Shown piece by piece: positions 1-7,983 of a DNA stretch of 64,000 bases. The position numbers were made by a program, and so were the translations under genes. Origin of the DNA: Chthonomonas calidirosea (lineage in GTDB: Bacteria; Armatimonadota; Fimbriimonadia; Fimbriimonadales; Fimbriimonadaceae); NCBI GenBank assembly GCA_945882415.1, contig CAMCWC010000011.1, positions 62,001 to 126,000 of the forward strand, in the 5' to 3' direction. The notes below the pieces were generated by a model. That model ran no database searches. It was not told the origin of the DNA and worked only from the letters and a program-made list of their open reading frames with translations. Within the stretch, counting starts at the first letter, position 1. Each line of letters starts with the position of its first letter.

Positions 1-72
1 CCCCGCCCTGCTACACTCATATTGCGAGCAGGTCGCGCCCGGTCCGCGGGAAGAACTGAGTTCACCTGATCC

Positions 73-90
73 TTTCCCGTCCTCGGGAAA
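73..90. other. Hairpin upstream of the ankyrin gene
   Basis: A perfect 7-bp stem (TTTCCCG / CGGGAAA) with a 4-nt TCCT loop. No run of T follows on either strand, so it is not a standard intrinsic terminator. It may end a gene that lies before the window or be part of the leader of the next gene. I see nothing else in bases 1-167. Confidence 0.35.
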
Positions 91-167
91 ACCCATACGC
101 GCCGAGTCTAACGATTCTCCTTTGCCCAGTTGCTTGCGGACCACGGGCGAAAGCTACGGAGTCCGTT

Positions 168-1406
168 ATGACAACTCAACCTGAACCGATCTCGCCAACG
201 CGTTCCCTGCCGGTCCGTCCCGACCTCGACCAACTGCGACGCCAAGCCAAAGAACTTCTCGCGCAATTCAAGATCGGCGACCTAACTGCCCGGGAAGAAT
301 TTGCCCAGTTCCATCCACGACCACGAGAGGGAGCGCCAAAGCTCTCAGACGCCCAAGTTGTGCTTGCCCGAAGTTACGGCGTCCCGAGTTGGAGCCGCCT
401 TGTTCAAGCCTGCCAATTGATCGATGCCATCTGGAACGACGACTTGCCAGCCCTTTTGGACCTTATAACAAAGCACCCAACTTTGCTTCAACAGCCTGCC
501 TTGGTGACCGAACGAAACTGGGGGCGACCTATGGCCTATGCGGCGAACCTTGGCCGAAACGAGATCATCGCAAAACTGCACTCTCTCGGCGCGGTCGACT
601 TACAACACGCGTTTGAGCGAGCTTGCCTCCGCGGACAACTTGAAACCGCTCGCCTACTGCACCAGCTGGGTGCGCGGCCAGCCGAAGACTCCATCCTTGG
701 ACCGTGCGAAACCCTCAATGCCGACGGACTCGCGCTACTCCTCGAGCTCGGCGCGCCCGTGTCAGATCCGAAAGCCGCCATCGCGCTGGTCCTACAAACC
801 TACAGCCGAAACGCTGATGGCAAGCATCGTTGCCTCGCCTTGCTTGAATCTATAAGCGAGCCGCTTCCGGACACGCCAACCATGGCGCTTCATCGTGGCC
901 GCCTTGATCTTTTGCAGGCTCACCTCGCCAAAACTCCAGCTCTGTTCAAGCAGCAGTTTTCCTACGAAGAGATCTACCCACCATCACTCGGTTGCGACAC
1001 GGACCACAACCTTGCGCTCCACGGCTCACCGCTCGCGAATGGAACTCTTCTTCACCTTTGCGTGGACTACGACGAATTCGAAATCGCGAAGTGGATTCTG
1101 GAAAATGGTGGCGACCCGAACGCGACATCTGGCTATGACGAGGACGGCTTTGGGGGGCAGACCGCCCTCTTCGGCGCCGTCATTTCTCAGCCATTCCGAG
1201 TTGGCGTCCAAGGTCATGAACGGTTTGCCGAGCTGCTCTTGAAACACGGCGCAGACACTTCGATCCGGGCTTCCTTGCGAAAGAGCCTCCGATTCGTCGC
1301 CGACGAATCGACCCACGAGTACAGAAATGTAACGGCCCTCGAGTTCGGGCAGCAGTTTCACGATCAAGACTGGGTGAATCCAAAGGTGATGCGCCTTCTC
1401 GCCTAA
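168..1406 (+). CDS. Ankyrin-repeat protein
   Basis: A 412-residue protein without signal peptide, so probably cytosolic. Residues 18-80 form a helical N-terminal module ending in the 'YGVPSWSRLV' motif, which precedes ankyrin repeats in many soil-bacterial proteins. Ankyrin-like helix pairs are visible around residues 85-200 and most clearly at 285-365, for example 'GTLLHLCVDYDEFEIAKWIL' and 'FAELLLKHGAD'. Such repeats bind proteins; the partner is unknown. The ATG has a GGAG Shine-Dalgarno sequence at 158-161, 6 nt upstream. The next gene starts within 90 bp on the same strand. Confidence 0.85.
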   Translation: MTTQPEPISPTRSLPVRPDLDQLRRQAKELLAQFKIGDLTAREEFAQFHPRPREGAPKLSDAQVVLARSYGVPSWSRLVQACQLIDAIWNDDLPALLDLITKHPTLLQQPALVTERNWGRPMAYAANLGRNEIIAKLHSLGAVDLQHAFERACLRGQLETARLLHQLGARPAEDSILGPCETLNADGLALLLELGAPVSDPKAAIALVLQTYSRNADGKHRCLALLESISEPLPDTPTMALHRGRLDLLQAHLAKTPALFKQQFSYEEIYPPSLGCDTDHNLALHGSPLANGTLLHLCVDYDEFEIAKWILENGGDPNATSGYDEDGFGGQTALFGAVISQPFRVGVQGHERFAELLLKHGADTSIRASLRKSLRFVADESTHEYRNVTALEFGQQFHDQDWVNPKVMRLLA

Positions 1407-1474
1407 AGCCGATGAGCTAGAACAACATCGACGTGCGTCCGAAAACCCCGCACGTCGCTTCGTCCGCAATCGCT

Positions 1475-1480
1475 TACAAT
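1475..1480 (+). promoter_or_regulatory. -10 box of the MmcQ/YjbR gene
   Basis: TACAAT, 9 nt before an in-frame TTG at 1490. The spacing places the transcription start at or next to the start codon. Confidence 0.45.
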
Positions 1481-1489
1481 GCTCCAACC

Positions 1490-1876
1490 TTGACCGACGC
1501 AATCCTTGCCGCCGACCAAATCGCTCGCCCGAAGATCGTCGAGATCGTCTCGTCGTTTCCAGACGGCGCTTGCCTTCCAGCAAACGAGCATCTCAGCTTG
1601 CAAGTCGCCGACAAGCGGTTCGGTTGGTACATGCAAAGTCACCACGGTGACGGCCGGATTGACGTCAACTGCAAAGCCCCGCGCGGGGTTGCCGAAATCC
1701 TCGTCGCTTCTAATCCGCTGCTGTACCACGTGCCTCAATACTTCGGACACCTTGGTTGGATCGGAATCTATCTCGATATCGAAGAAATCCCGTGGGACGA
1801 GGTTCGGGACGTTCTGTTTGAAGCCTACAAACTCTCTGCCCCAAAGAAGCTGTTAAAGGCGCACAACTTCGTCTAA
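1490..1876 (+). CDS. MmcQ/YjbR family protein
   Basis: About 128 residues. The family signature is clear: 'HGDGRIDVNCKAP', then 'PQYFGHLGWIGIYLD' and a final 'APKKLL'. MmcQ/YjbR proteins are small double-wing-like proteins, sometimes called DNA-binding, with no firm function. I chose TTG at 1490 because a TACAAT box lies just upstream and the length matches the family. An in-frame GTG at 1433 would add 19 residues that do not resemble the family. The next gene follows after 13 nt. Confidence 0.75.
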   Translation: MTDAILAADQIARPKIVEIVSSFPDGACLPANEHLSLQVADKRFGWYMQSHHGDGRIDVNCKAPRGVAEILVASNPLLYHVPQYFGHLGWIGIYLDIEEIPWDEVRDVLFEAYKLSAPKKLLKAHNFV

Positions 1877-1889
1877 ACTGAGCCAAATC

Positions 1890-2378
1890 ATGACCATCGA
1901 TCAGTTTTGGCAAATCATCGAAGATGCCCGCGGCAACGCGGCAAAAGTGACCGCTGCACTGCTGCCCTTACCGGCCGAAGAAATCGAGTCCTTCGCGAAT
2001 CTGTACGGTGAGCAGATGAATCTCCTGCATCGCTGGGACATTTGGGGCGCCGCCTATGTTCTGAACGAGGGCTGCAGCGACGACGGCTTCCACTACTTCA
2101 AGGCATTCGTCATCGGCAAAGGTCGCAAGTTCTTCGAACAAGCCGTCCTAGCCCCCGACGATCTAGCACCACTTGTCACCAGCAAAGATCTCAAAAACGG
2201 CTGCGACAACGAAGAATTGAACTACGCCGCCGCCGAAGCCTATGAGAAGGTGGCAAATGCAGACCTAGTCACCGAGGTCGAGTCGCTTGAGGGTACCGAC
2301 CCGGCGGGCGAAGCCTGGGAAGAGGACGAAGTCTACGACCGCTTCCCCAAGCTCGCCGCCCGAGCAGAAGCAGGCTAG
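1890..2378 (+). CDS. DUF4240 family protein
   Basis: 162 residues, cytosolic. The N-terminus 'MTIDQFWQIIEDAR', the central 'LLHRWDIWGAAYVLNEGCSDDGFHYF' and 'YAAAEAYE' near the C-terminus match the DUF4240 family, which has no known role. It probably shares a transcript with the MmcQ gene. Its stop overlaps the stop of the convergent hydrolase gene by 4 nt (CTAG). Confidence 0.75.
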   Translation: MTIDQFWQIIEDARGNAAKVTAALLPLPAEEIESFANLYGEQMNLLHRWDIWGAAYVLNEGCSDDGFHYFKAFVIGKGRKFFEQAVLAPDDLAPLVTSKDLKNGCDNEELNYAAAEAYEKVANADLVTEVESLEGTDPAGEAWEEDEVYDRFPKLAARAEAG

Positions 2379-3733
2379 TCTGCCTTCGCCATTACTTCGC
2401 GGATCCACTCCATCATCATCTTTCCGAACTTCGGATTGAACTTTCCGCGCTGGAAGTTCTGCATGCTCGCCTTCTCTGTCGGGAAGTCGTGGAAGAGGTG
2501 ATCCGATCCGGGAGCGATGACGAACTTGCCGGTTCCCGGCTTCTTGCGATTCATGATGTCGGCAATCAGCTTGTGGTCGGCTTCGTAAACCACGAAGTCG
2601 GCTTCGCCCTTGGCCGCCAACACGTGTGAGTCCAGCTTCGCCCAATACGAGGCAAAGTTAGTCGCCGCCAGCTGGCGCCAAAAGTCGAGCGACTTTCCGT
2701 TGAACAACCCGCCTGGGAAGTAGGCATCTGCCGCCTTCGCAAGCGAAGGATGAGACTTCTTCACTTCTTCGGGACTCTTGTTTTCCAGGAACACCAGCGC
2801 CATTAACCGAGCGCCTTCCCGGGCAGATTCATCGGCATTTTCAAACGTGTCGCCTCCAACAAGCCCCTGGTAGCGAATTGTGTCGAGGATGTACTCAAAC
2901 CAAGTTCTCGCCGCAACGCCGTAAACGGCAAGCCCCTTCACCGGATTCTCCGCCGCAATCATCGGGCCAAACGCGCCTCCCATGCTGTGGCCAAAGATGA
3001 ACACGTTCTTCGTGTCCACCTCTGGCAGAGCCTTGAGCTGCTTCAGGGTTTGCCGATAGATGTCGAGCTCGGTTGTGTAGTCCATCGGAGCAAACGGCCC
3101 ACCTTCGCTGTCCCCAACCCCTGGCTTCTCCACCCGAATCGTCACAAAGCCGCTATTCGCAAAGTCGAAAAGCAGCGGGCCATCCAGCGAGCTCACGTCT
3201 CCAACTGAAGTCTCCAGCACATAGTCATAGGAGATCGGCGAAAAGCCCTGAATGAACATAAAGGCGGGGTAATTGCCTGGCTTTCGAGGCTTCGTGATGA
3301 TCGTTCGCATTCGCGCGCCGTTGCTCACAACATGGCTATAGATCACTTCATAGTTGGCATTGCCTGGGTCTCTCGGCTTCTCTAGCAGCATTGCGCTCAA
3401 GGAGACAGGCTTGGCGTCTCGCAACACTTCGAACTTAACTGGCTTGCTGGTCGGAAGCGATCGAACGAATTCGCCGACCGTCGCCTGCTTCAGGGTTTGA
3501 CCGTTGATCGCGAGAACAACGTCGCCTTCTTGAACTCCGGCTTTCTCCGCGGTTAGGCCAGCCACCGGCTTCCGAGCGAGAAGTCCTTCACCCGCCTTCA
3601 GCTTGAGCTTTGTAACCACATCTGCCGGGATGGGTGAGAACGGCAACCCGAGAGCGCCGCGACGCGGAAGGTCTTGCCCCGAATTCGGGGCTTGAGGGAC
3701 ATGAAGAGCGAGTAACAATCCGAAGGCGATCAT
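2375..3733 (-). CDS. Secreted PDZ-alpha/beta hydrolase
   Basis: 452 residues. A short signal peptide (residues 1-17) is followed by a PDZ-like domain at about 45-118 ('AEKAGVQEGDVVLAINGQ') and an alpha/beta hydrolase domain from about 125 to the end. The nucleophile is Ser250 in 'FGHSMGG', the oxyanion loop is near 'IQGF', and the likely catalytic His lies in the 'GSDHLFHDF' segment near the C-terminus. It is probably an exported esterase or peptidase; the substrate cannot be read from the sequence. It diverges from a PadR regulator across a 17-bp palindrome, so PadR control is likely. Confidence 0.8.
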   Translation of the reverse strand: MIAFGLLLALHVPQAPNSGQDLPRRGALGLPFSPIPADVVTKLKLKAGEGLLARKPVAGLTAEKAGVQEGDVVLAINGQTLKQATVGEFVRSLPTSKPVKFEVLRDAKPVSLSAMLLEKPRDPGNANYEVIYSHVVSNGARMRTIITKPRKPGNYPAFMFIQGFSPISYDYVLETSVGDVSSLDGPLLFDFANSGFVTIRVEKPGVGDSEGGPFAPMDYTTELDIYRQTLKQLKALPEVDTKNVFIFGHSMGGAFGPMIAAENPVKGLAVYGVAARTWFEYILDTIRYQGLVGGDTFENADESAREGARLMALVFLENKSPEEVKKSHPSLAKAADAYFPGGLFNGKSLDFWRQLAATNFASYWAKLDSHVLAAKGEADFVVYEADHKLIADIMNRKKPGTGKFVIAPGSDHLFHDFPTEKASMQNFQRGKFNPKFGKMMMEWIREVMAKAD

Positions 3734-3743
3734 GGGTGAGTCC

Positions 3744-3760
3744 TATTACAAATTGTAATA
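3744..3760. promoter_or_regulatory. 17-bp palindrome, likely PadR operator
   Basis: Perfect inverted repeat TATTACAA-A-TTGTAATA between the divergent hydrolase and PadR genes. It contains TACAAT and TGTAAT hexamers facing the hydrolase gene, so a bound repressor would block that promoter. A separate TATTAT box at 3774-3779 points toward padR. A half-site copy (tcctattacaaat) recurs inside padR at about 3947. PadR proteins usually bind such palindromes next to their own gene. Confidence 0.65.
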
Positions 3761-3815
3761 CCCTGATTCCGCGTATTATAAGTTCCCATTTCTGCAGAAT
3801 TGCTTCAGAGCCCTG

Positions 3816-4412
3816 ATGAAAAAGAAACCGAGCCCGAAAACGCAGCGAAATTTATCCACCATCGAGCTCAGCGTGCTGGGCCTCGCCTGGCTCCGGGGAC
3901 CGTGCACCATCTACGCCATCATGAAGGAGCTCTCGACCTCCGGGTCCTCCTATTACAAATCCCGCGCGGGGACGGCCTACTCGGTCGCGAAGCGACTGTT
4001 GAGCTTCGGACTCCTAGCCGAGACAAGCGAGAACACAATTCAAATCACCGAAGCCGGGGTCACGGCTATTCAGGCTTGGCTGGCGCCACCGATTCCGCTA
4101 CCCGATATCGCTCACTCCGCCGACCTGATTCGACTCCGCTTCTTCTTCGTTGGGATCGTTCCCATGGCCGATCGGCTGGCGTTTATCGATAGCTCCATCG
4201 AGGGACTTACCGAGTTTCTCAAGAAGTGCAAATCCCTTTTGAAGGATAACGAAGATATCGGCGACTACTTCGGGGTACTTGCAACCATGTCAACGGTTCT
4301 AGAAACTGAAGCCCGCATAGCATGGCTACGGATCGTCCGTGACCTTGTAGAAAATCCGATGGCACCGGATGCACCTTGGGCCGAAATCGCACTTGAGAAG
4401 TGCAAGTTCTAG
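3816..4412 (+). CDS. PadR family transcriptional regulator
   Basis: 198 residues. The N-terminal winged helix (residues 15-90) contains 'SVLGLAWLRGPCTIYAIMKEL', a 'YSVAKRLLSFGLL' recognition region and a wing leading to 'ITEAGVTAIQAWL'. The C-terminal half (100-198) is helical, as in PadR proteins that dimerise through a Vir_act_alpha_C domain. PadR proteins are mostly ligand-responsive repressors of an adjacent gene. Here the adjacent divergent gene is the PDZ-hydrolase. The ligand is unknown. Confidence 0.85.
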   Translation: MKKKPSPKTQRNLSTIELSVLGLAWLRGPCTIYAIMKELSTSGSSYYKSRAGTAYSVAKRLLSFGLLAETSENTIQITEAGVTAIQAWLAPPIPLPDIAHSADLIRLRFFFVGIVPMADRLAFIDSSIEGLTEFLKKCKSLLKDNEDIGDYFGVLATMSTVLETEARIAWLRIVRDLVENPMAPDAPWAEIALEKCKF

Positions 4413-4584
4413 CCCCAGAAAGGTTGACCAACTACAGCCATAGTCTAGCGAATAATGGCAAACAGTTCCCCAATTGCCTCATTTCGCCACAAATACTCCT
4501 AAAATTGCTCTCAAATGTGATGTTTCTCTAACAGTCGGAGTAGCTTGAAGTCAGGCGGCCAATTCTGGCTGCAGGAAACCACTC

Positions 4585-4788
4585 ATGAATTGGAACATCA
4601 TCGAAGGAAAATGGAAGGAAATGTCAGGATCACTTAAGGAAAAGTGGAGCGACCTTACCGACGACGAAATCGGCCAACTAGACGGCAAGCGCGAGCAGTT
4701 TGAAGGCTTGCTTCAGAAGAAGTACGGCCTTACCCAGGAAGCCGCTCAGAAGCAGGTTGATGACTGGAGTGAAAAGCTTAAAGACTAA
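4585..4788 (+). CDS. CsbD family small protein
   Basis: 67 residues with the CsbD pattern: 'NIIEGKWKEMSGSLKEKWSDLTDDEIGQLDGKREQFEGLLQ' then 'YGLTQEAAQKQVDDW'. CsbD-like proteins are charged, helical, abundant stress proteins of unknown mechanism. An AGGAAA Shine-Dalgarno-like stretch lies upstream. A 5-bp GC hairpin at 4797-4810 (GGCCC/GGGCC) follows the stop but has no T-run. The 172-bp gap before the gene shows no clear promoter. The BON lipoprotein gene follows, suggesting a shared envelope or osmotic stress role. Confidence 0.85.
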   Translation: MNWNIIEGKWKEMSGSLKEKWSDLTDDEIGQLDGKREQFEGLLQKKYGLTQEAAQKQVDDWSEKLKD

Positions 4789-4852
4789 AGCGAAACGGCC
4801 CTAACGGGCCACTTCACCGCCCACCTCTGTTGCAACTCTTAACCCCAACCGT

Positions 4853-5242
4853 ATGAAATTTACTGCACTCGCCATTCTCGCCGCTCTGTTCATTATCGGA
4901 TGCGGAAACACCGCTGACGGCATGAAGGAAGACTCTGCCGACAATCGACAGAAAGCCGCCGACTCCACCGAAAACGTGGTCGAGGGAGCAAAGAACGCCG
5001 GAGCCGCTTTTGGCGCCGCGACGATGCTCACACCCAAAGTCAAAGTTGCCCTCGAGGCCGACAAACGACTCGCCGATCCAGCAAACCTGATCGATGTTGA
5101 TTCGACCGACGACATGGTCACCCTCAGCGGGCACGTCAAAACTTCTGCTCTCAAAGAGCTCGCTACCGAAATCACCCAGAAGGTGATCACCGAAGCGGGA
5201 TCCAAGCAGAAGATCGAAAATAAGCTCGAAGTCAAGAGCTAA
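4853..5242 (+). CDS. BON-domain lipoprotein
   Basis: 129 residues. A lipoprotein signal peptide ends with Cys17 in 'FIIGC'. Residues 25-60 are Ala-rich and helical. A BON domain covers about 65-128 ('VKVALEADKRLADPANLIDVDSTDDMVTLSGHV'). BON domains bind phospholipid surfaces in OsmY-like and secretin-associated proteins, so the protein probably sits on a membrane face. Only one BON copy is present, whereas OsmY has two. An intrinsic terminator follows. Confidence 0.85.
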   Translation: MKFTALAILAALFIIGCGNTADGMKEDSADNRQKAADSTENVVEGAKNAGAAFGAATMLTPKVKVALEADKRLADPANLIDVDSTDDMVTLSGHVKTSALKELATEITQKVITEAGSKQKIENKLEVKS

Positions 5243-5252
5243 CCTACGCAGC

Positions 5253-5290
5253 TTTCACCCAAGTCTAAAAATCTGGGGTGAAAGTTTTTT
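5253..5290 (+). terminator. Intrinsic terminator after the BON gene
   Basis: TTTCACCC pairs with GGGTGAAA, with extra pairs inside the loop, and six T follow at 5285-5290. Confidence 0.85.
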
Positions 5291-5321
5291 CATTTGGCGA
5301 ATAAATGTCGCGCCGCCTGCG

Positions 5322-5327
5322 TACATT
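5322..5327 (+). promoter_or_regulatory. -10 box of the YceI gene
   Basis: TACATT, 5 nt before ATG 5333. This leaves no room for a leader, so the mRNA is probably leaderless. Confidence 0.6.
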
Positions 5328-5332
5328 CCGGC

Positions 5333-5959
5333 ATGCGTTCCGCTTGGCTCGTGCTTGTTCCCATTTCCGCCCTCCTCATTGCAGCCGTTCCGCAGAGTAA
5401 AGACGCGATCGCGTTCGACCTGGATGACCCTAAGGGCGTTACCGGAATGACCATCGGAATCGACGCACCACTAGAGCCCGTCCGAGGATTCGCCGGCGGG
5501 ATCACCGGCAACCTACTTCTGAATCTGAAGGATCCTAAGAAGTCAACGGGCAAAATCGTCGTGGCCGCCGACAGCACCGAACTCGGCCGCAAGAACATGA
5601 CCGGCGCCATGCACCAAAGCTGGTGCCTCGATGTCAAAAAATATCCAACGATCGAGTTTTCGGTTAAGGAAGTTTTAGAAGTTAAAAAGGGTGAGGGAGA
5701 TACTTACACGGCAAAGGTTGCTGGCGACTTCCTCTTCCACGGAGTCACAAAGCCGCTTACCGTGGATGCGACCGTGAAGTACCTCCCAGGCAAGTTGAAG
5801 GCACGAGGTGGCGTCGAGAAAGACGGAGACATCGTTCAGGTCTACAGCAAATTCTCCGTAAATCGACTTGACTTTGATGTTGCTCCCGACCTTAGCACCG
5901 ACCTCATCGGCAACAAAATCGACATCGACCTTGCCGTAACTGGAATCGCCGTCCGATGA
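5333..5959 (+). CDS. YceI family periplasmic protein
   Basis: 208 residues. Residues 1-19 form a signal peptide ('MRSAWLVLVPISALLIAAV'). The rest is a lipocalin-like YceI barrel with 'NMTGAMHQSWCLDVKKYPTIEFSVKEV', 'GDFLFHGVTKPLTVDATV' and 'FSVNRLDFDV'. YceI proteins bind polyisoprenoid or amphiphilic ligands. ATG 5333 is preferred over an upstream in-frame TTG because the signal peptide begins there and TACATT lies 5 nt before it. The next gene overlaps by 4 nt (ATGA). Confidence 0.85.
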   Translation: MRSAWLVLVPISALLIAAVPQSKDAIAFDLDDPKGVTGMTIGIDAPLEPVRGFAGGITGNLLLNLKDPKKSTGKIVVAADSTELGRKNMTGAMHQSWCLDVKKYPTIEFSVKEVLEVKKGEGDTYTAKVAGDFLFHGVTKPLTVDATVKYLPGKLKARGGVEKDGDIVQVYSKFSVNRLDFDVAPDLSTDLIGNKIDIDLAVTGIAVR

Positions 5960-6480
5960 TCGCGACCCTAGTCCTCACCCTCGCAATGCAGACCCCTGGT
6001 CTCGCGGTCGGAGACGAAGTTGCGCCTTTCGAACCGTACTGGGTCTCGGGACCATACACCGATACGAGACAATGCCCGGTTTGCGAGTACGGAATCATGC
6101 CTCTTGTGATTGTGTGGTCGCAACTGAAGTCCCCAGACAAGCTCAAGCCGATTCTCGCGGGCATAAACGAAACCGTCGGCCAAGCACCGAACGGTCGACA
6201 GAAGGCGTTCCTCGTGGACTTGAACGAAACCGCGGGCGACGAGAAATCCCGAAAGGAACTCAAGGCATTAGCCGAAGCGTGGAAGCTTCCAAAAGTCTTC
6301 TTTATGAGCCGAGTGTTCAGCACAAAGGCAGTTCAAAAGGACTACAAACTCCAGCCATATTCGGACTGGGAAACCATCGTCTACGTGGCCAAAAACCGCC
6401 TCGTGACGGCAAAGTTCGTCAATCCAAATCCCGGCGACTTGAAGCAGATTCAGGAAGCAATTCGCGCAACAACTAAGTAA
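5956..6480 (+). CDS. Exported thioredoxin-like protein
   Basis: 174 residues with a short signal peptide (1-17). A C40-P-V-C43 pair sits in 'TRQCPVCEYG', and later segments 'KAFLVDLNET', 'LPKVFFMSRV' and 'WETIVYVAKNRLVTAKFVN' fit the strands of a thioredoxin fold. CPVC is not a standard Trx or DsbA active site, so a redox or metal-binding role is only likely. The 4-nt overlap with the YceI gene indicates co-expression. Confidence 0.6.
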   Translation: MIATLVLTLAMQTPGLAVGDEVAPFEPYWVSGPYTDTRQCPVCEYGIMPLVIVWSQLKSPDKLKPILAGINETVGQAPNGRQKAFLVDLNETAGDEKSRKELKALAEAWKLPKVFFMSRVFSTKAVQKDYKLQPYSDWETIVYVAKNRLVTAKFVNPNPGDLKQIQEAIRATTK

Positions 6481-6489
6481 GGCCGGTCC

Positions 6490-6975
6490 TTACCGAAGCA
6501 AGCCGATAAGGACGATGAGCACGGCAATCCCAATCAGGATAAACAACGTCCGCTGGGATTGCTCTCGCTCTCTTCTCAACTCTTCTGCGCTTTGCTTCGG
6601 CCGGCGTGGCAGTTCGAGTTGCGGGCGATTTCGCTCCATGAGTTCCCGGACCGACCGCAGTTTCAACAACGGGTTCGCGTCTCGCCGCAGTTCTGGACTC
6701 GTCCGCTCCACGCGGTAAAGCGGCTCTTCGAGCTCGCGCATCACGCCAACCAGCCTCGCCTCAATGTCCTGCCGTCGCATATCTGCAAGCTCGGCGGCCA
6801 CAAAATTCGGCTCTAACCCAAGCGCTTCGGCAACATCCTCAACCGTAACCACATCACGGTGCCGCTCCGAAAACGAGTCGCCGTCGGCAGAAAAGTTCTC
6901 AAGTCGAACAAGAAGGTCGCGGAGTTCGGTATCGCTTTCAAGCTCACCGTGAAGTAACTCTTCCCCGCTTTCCAT
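6490..6975 (-). CDS. Tail-anchored membrane protein, unknown
   Basis: 161 residues. The N-terminal half contains a short helix-turn-helix-like stretch, 'VTVEDVAEALGLEPNFVAAEL' (about 43-63). The middle is charged and helical. A single membrane helix ends the protein ('TLFILIGIAVLIVLIGLL'). It therefore looks tail-anchored with the bulk in the cytoplasm. The same N-terminal motif occurs in the membrane protein at 9401-10120. A TAACGT box lies 15 nt before the ATG. Function unknown. Confidence 0.6.
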   Translation of the reverse strand: MESGEELLHGELESDTELRDLLVRLENFSADGDSFSERHRDVVTVEDVAEALGLEPNFVAAELADMRRQDIEARLVGVMRELEEPLYRVERTSPELRRDANPLLKLRSVRELMERNRPQLELPRRPKQSAEELRREREQSQRTLFILIGIAVLIVLIGLLR

Positions 6976-7024
6976 AAACTCAGTTCAAATACGTTACCGG
7001 TCGAGTTGGGTTACCAAAATGTTT

Positions 7025-7921
7025 TCACATTGACCAAGGCTCAGCGTGCGAATCATGGTCTTCGGACCACTTCCGGTGCAGCGCGAGGATCGCGTCCATG
7101 ATCTCTTCTGGCAGTTCCTCGGCCTTCTTCGCCGCGCGCTGGAACTCCAAGAAGTTCTCGCGCTTCGCCGTCGAACCGACCGTCGCCTGCACCTGCCCGA
7201 TTCCCAAAGCAAACCGAACGGAAAACTCCGTCCAGCTTTCGATTCCTGAGCTATGGAACAACGGCTCAACTTCCGCCGCTCGCTGTCGCAGATACTTCGG
7301 CGCACGATCGTTCTCTCGAAGCGCCTTGATGCTGCCACCCGCAACCGTTCGCATCGCGATCACCGAATGCTTCTGCCGCATCAAGATGTCCCACAAGTCG
7401 TTCCGGACAAACCGCTGCAGCGGATTCAGATAGAAGATGTAGCCATCAATCAAGCCTTCGGCAAACCCGCCCTGAATCGCCATCTGCGCCGTCATCGAAG
7501 TCCACGGCCAGACCTCCATCACAAACCGCTCAACAAGCCCCTCCTTCTTCAATTCGGCTAGTCCTGCAAGGCTATCCCCGCCGTTCCGAAGATCCTCCGC
7601 CAATTGCCCGCCGGGGCAAAGCTGCCCAATCGCCAAGCTCGGAATATCCAGCGCTTCGGTGTGAATCTGAACCTGACTCCGGACCTCGTCCACCGTATTC
7701 CACCCCAGCTTGAAGATCCCCGGCGGAACGCGCGAGCCGTCCTCATCAAACGCCGTCCGTAAAACCGAGAGCGCCTCGCCGTACTGGTGGCTGCTGTGAA
7801 TCCAGATGCCGGCGTTCATGGCGGTCCGCGCCATGAGCACACGCTCCGGAAACGGAATTGCCTCATCCCCAAGTCGAGTGGTTCCGTAGATGTATGGGGA
7901 AAGGTCGGTCAAGTTGGCCAC
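7025..7921 (-). CDS. Aldo/keto reductase-like protein lacking Asp/His
   Basis: 298 residues with the outline of an AKR (beta/alpha)8 barrel: 'IYGTTRLG' at the N-terminus, 'QYGEALSVL', 'FKLGWNT', 'LAELKKEGLVERFVMEV' and a C-terminal 'ALGIGQVQATVGSTAKRENFLEF'. In active AKRs the tetrad is Asp, Tyr, Lys and His. Tyr (QYG) and Lys (FKLG) seem kept, but the 'DTA' Asp is replaced in 'WIHSS' and the catalytic His in 'LAIGQLCPGG'. It may be inactive or have changed chemistry. The GTG start sits 5 nt after a TACTGT box and the gene diverges from a nitronate monooxygenase. Confidence 0.7.
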   Translation of the reverse strand: MANLTDLSPYIYGTTRLGDEAIPFPERVLMARTAMNAGIWIHSSHQYGEALSVLRTAFDEDGSRVPPGIFKLGWNTVDEVRSQVQIHTEALDIPSLAIGQLCPGGQLAEDLRNGGDSLAGLAELKKEGLVERFVMEVWPWTSMTAQMAIQGGFAEGLIDGYIFYLNPLQRFVRNDLWDILMRQKHSVIAMRTVAGGSIKALRENDRAPKYLRQRAAEVEPLFHSSGIESWTEFSVRFALGIGQVQATVGSTAKRENFLEFQRAAKKAEELPEEIMDAILALHRKWSEDHDSHAEPWSM

Positions 7922-7926
7922 GCTAA

Positions 7927-7974
7927 ACAGTACCCATCCCGTCCGGCTTAGCTCATATCACACTCTGTCATAAT
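7927..7974. promoter_or_regulatory. Divergent -10 boxes, AKR and NMO genes
   Basis: Reverse strand: TACTGT at 7932-7927, 5 nt before the GTG at 7921. Forward strand: CATAAT at 7969-7974, 9 nt before the GTG at 7984. Both spacings predict little or no leader. The 62-bp gap must also hold both -35 regions. Confidence 0.6.
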
Positions 7975-7983
7975 TGATTTAGC

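Noticed and set aside
1-20. Possible start of a minus-strand gene at base 20 (ATG AGT GTA...)
   Set aside because: Only six codons are in the window; no promoter box or family evidence.
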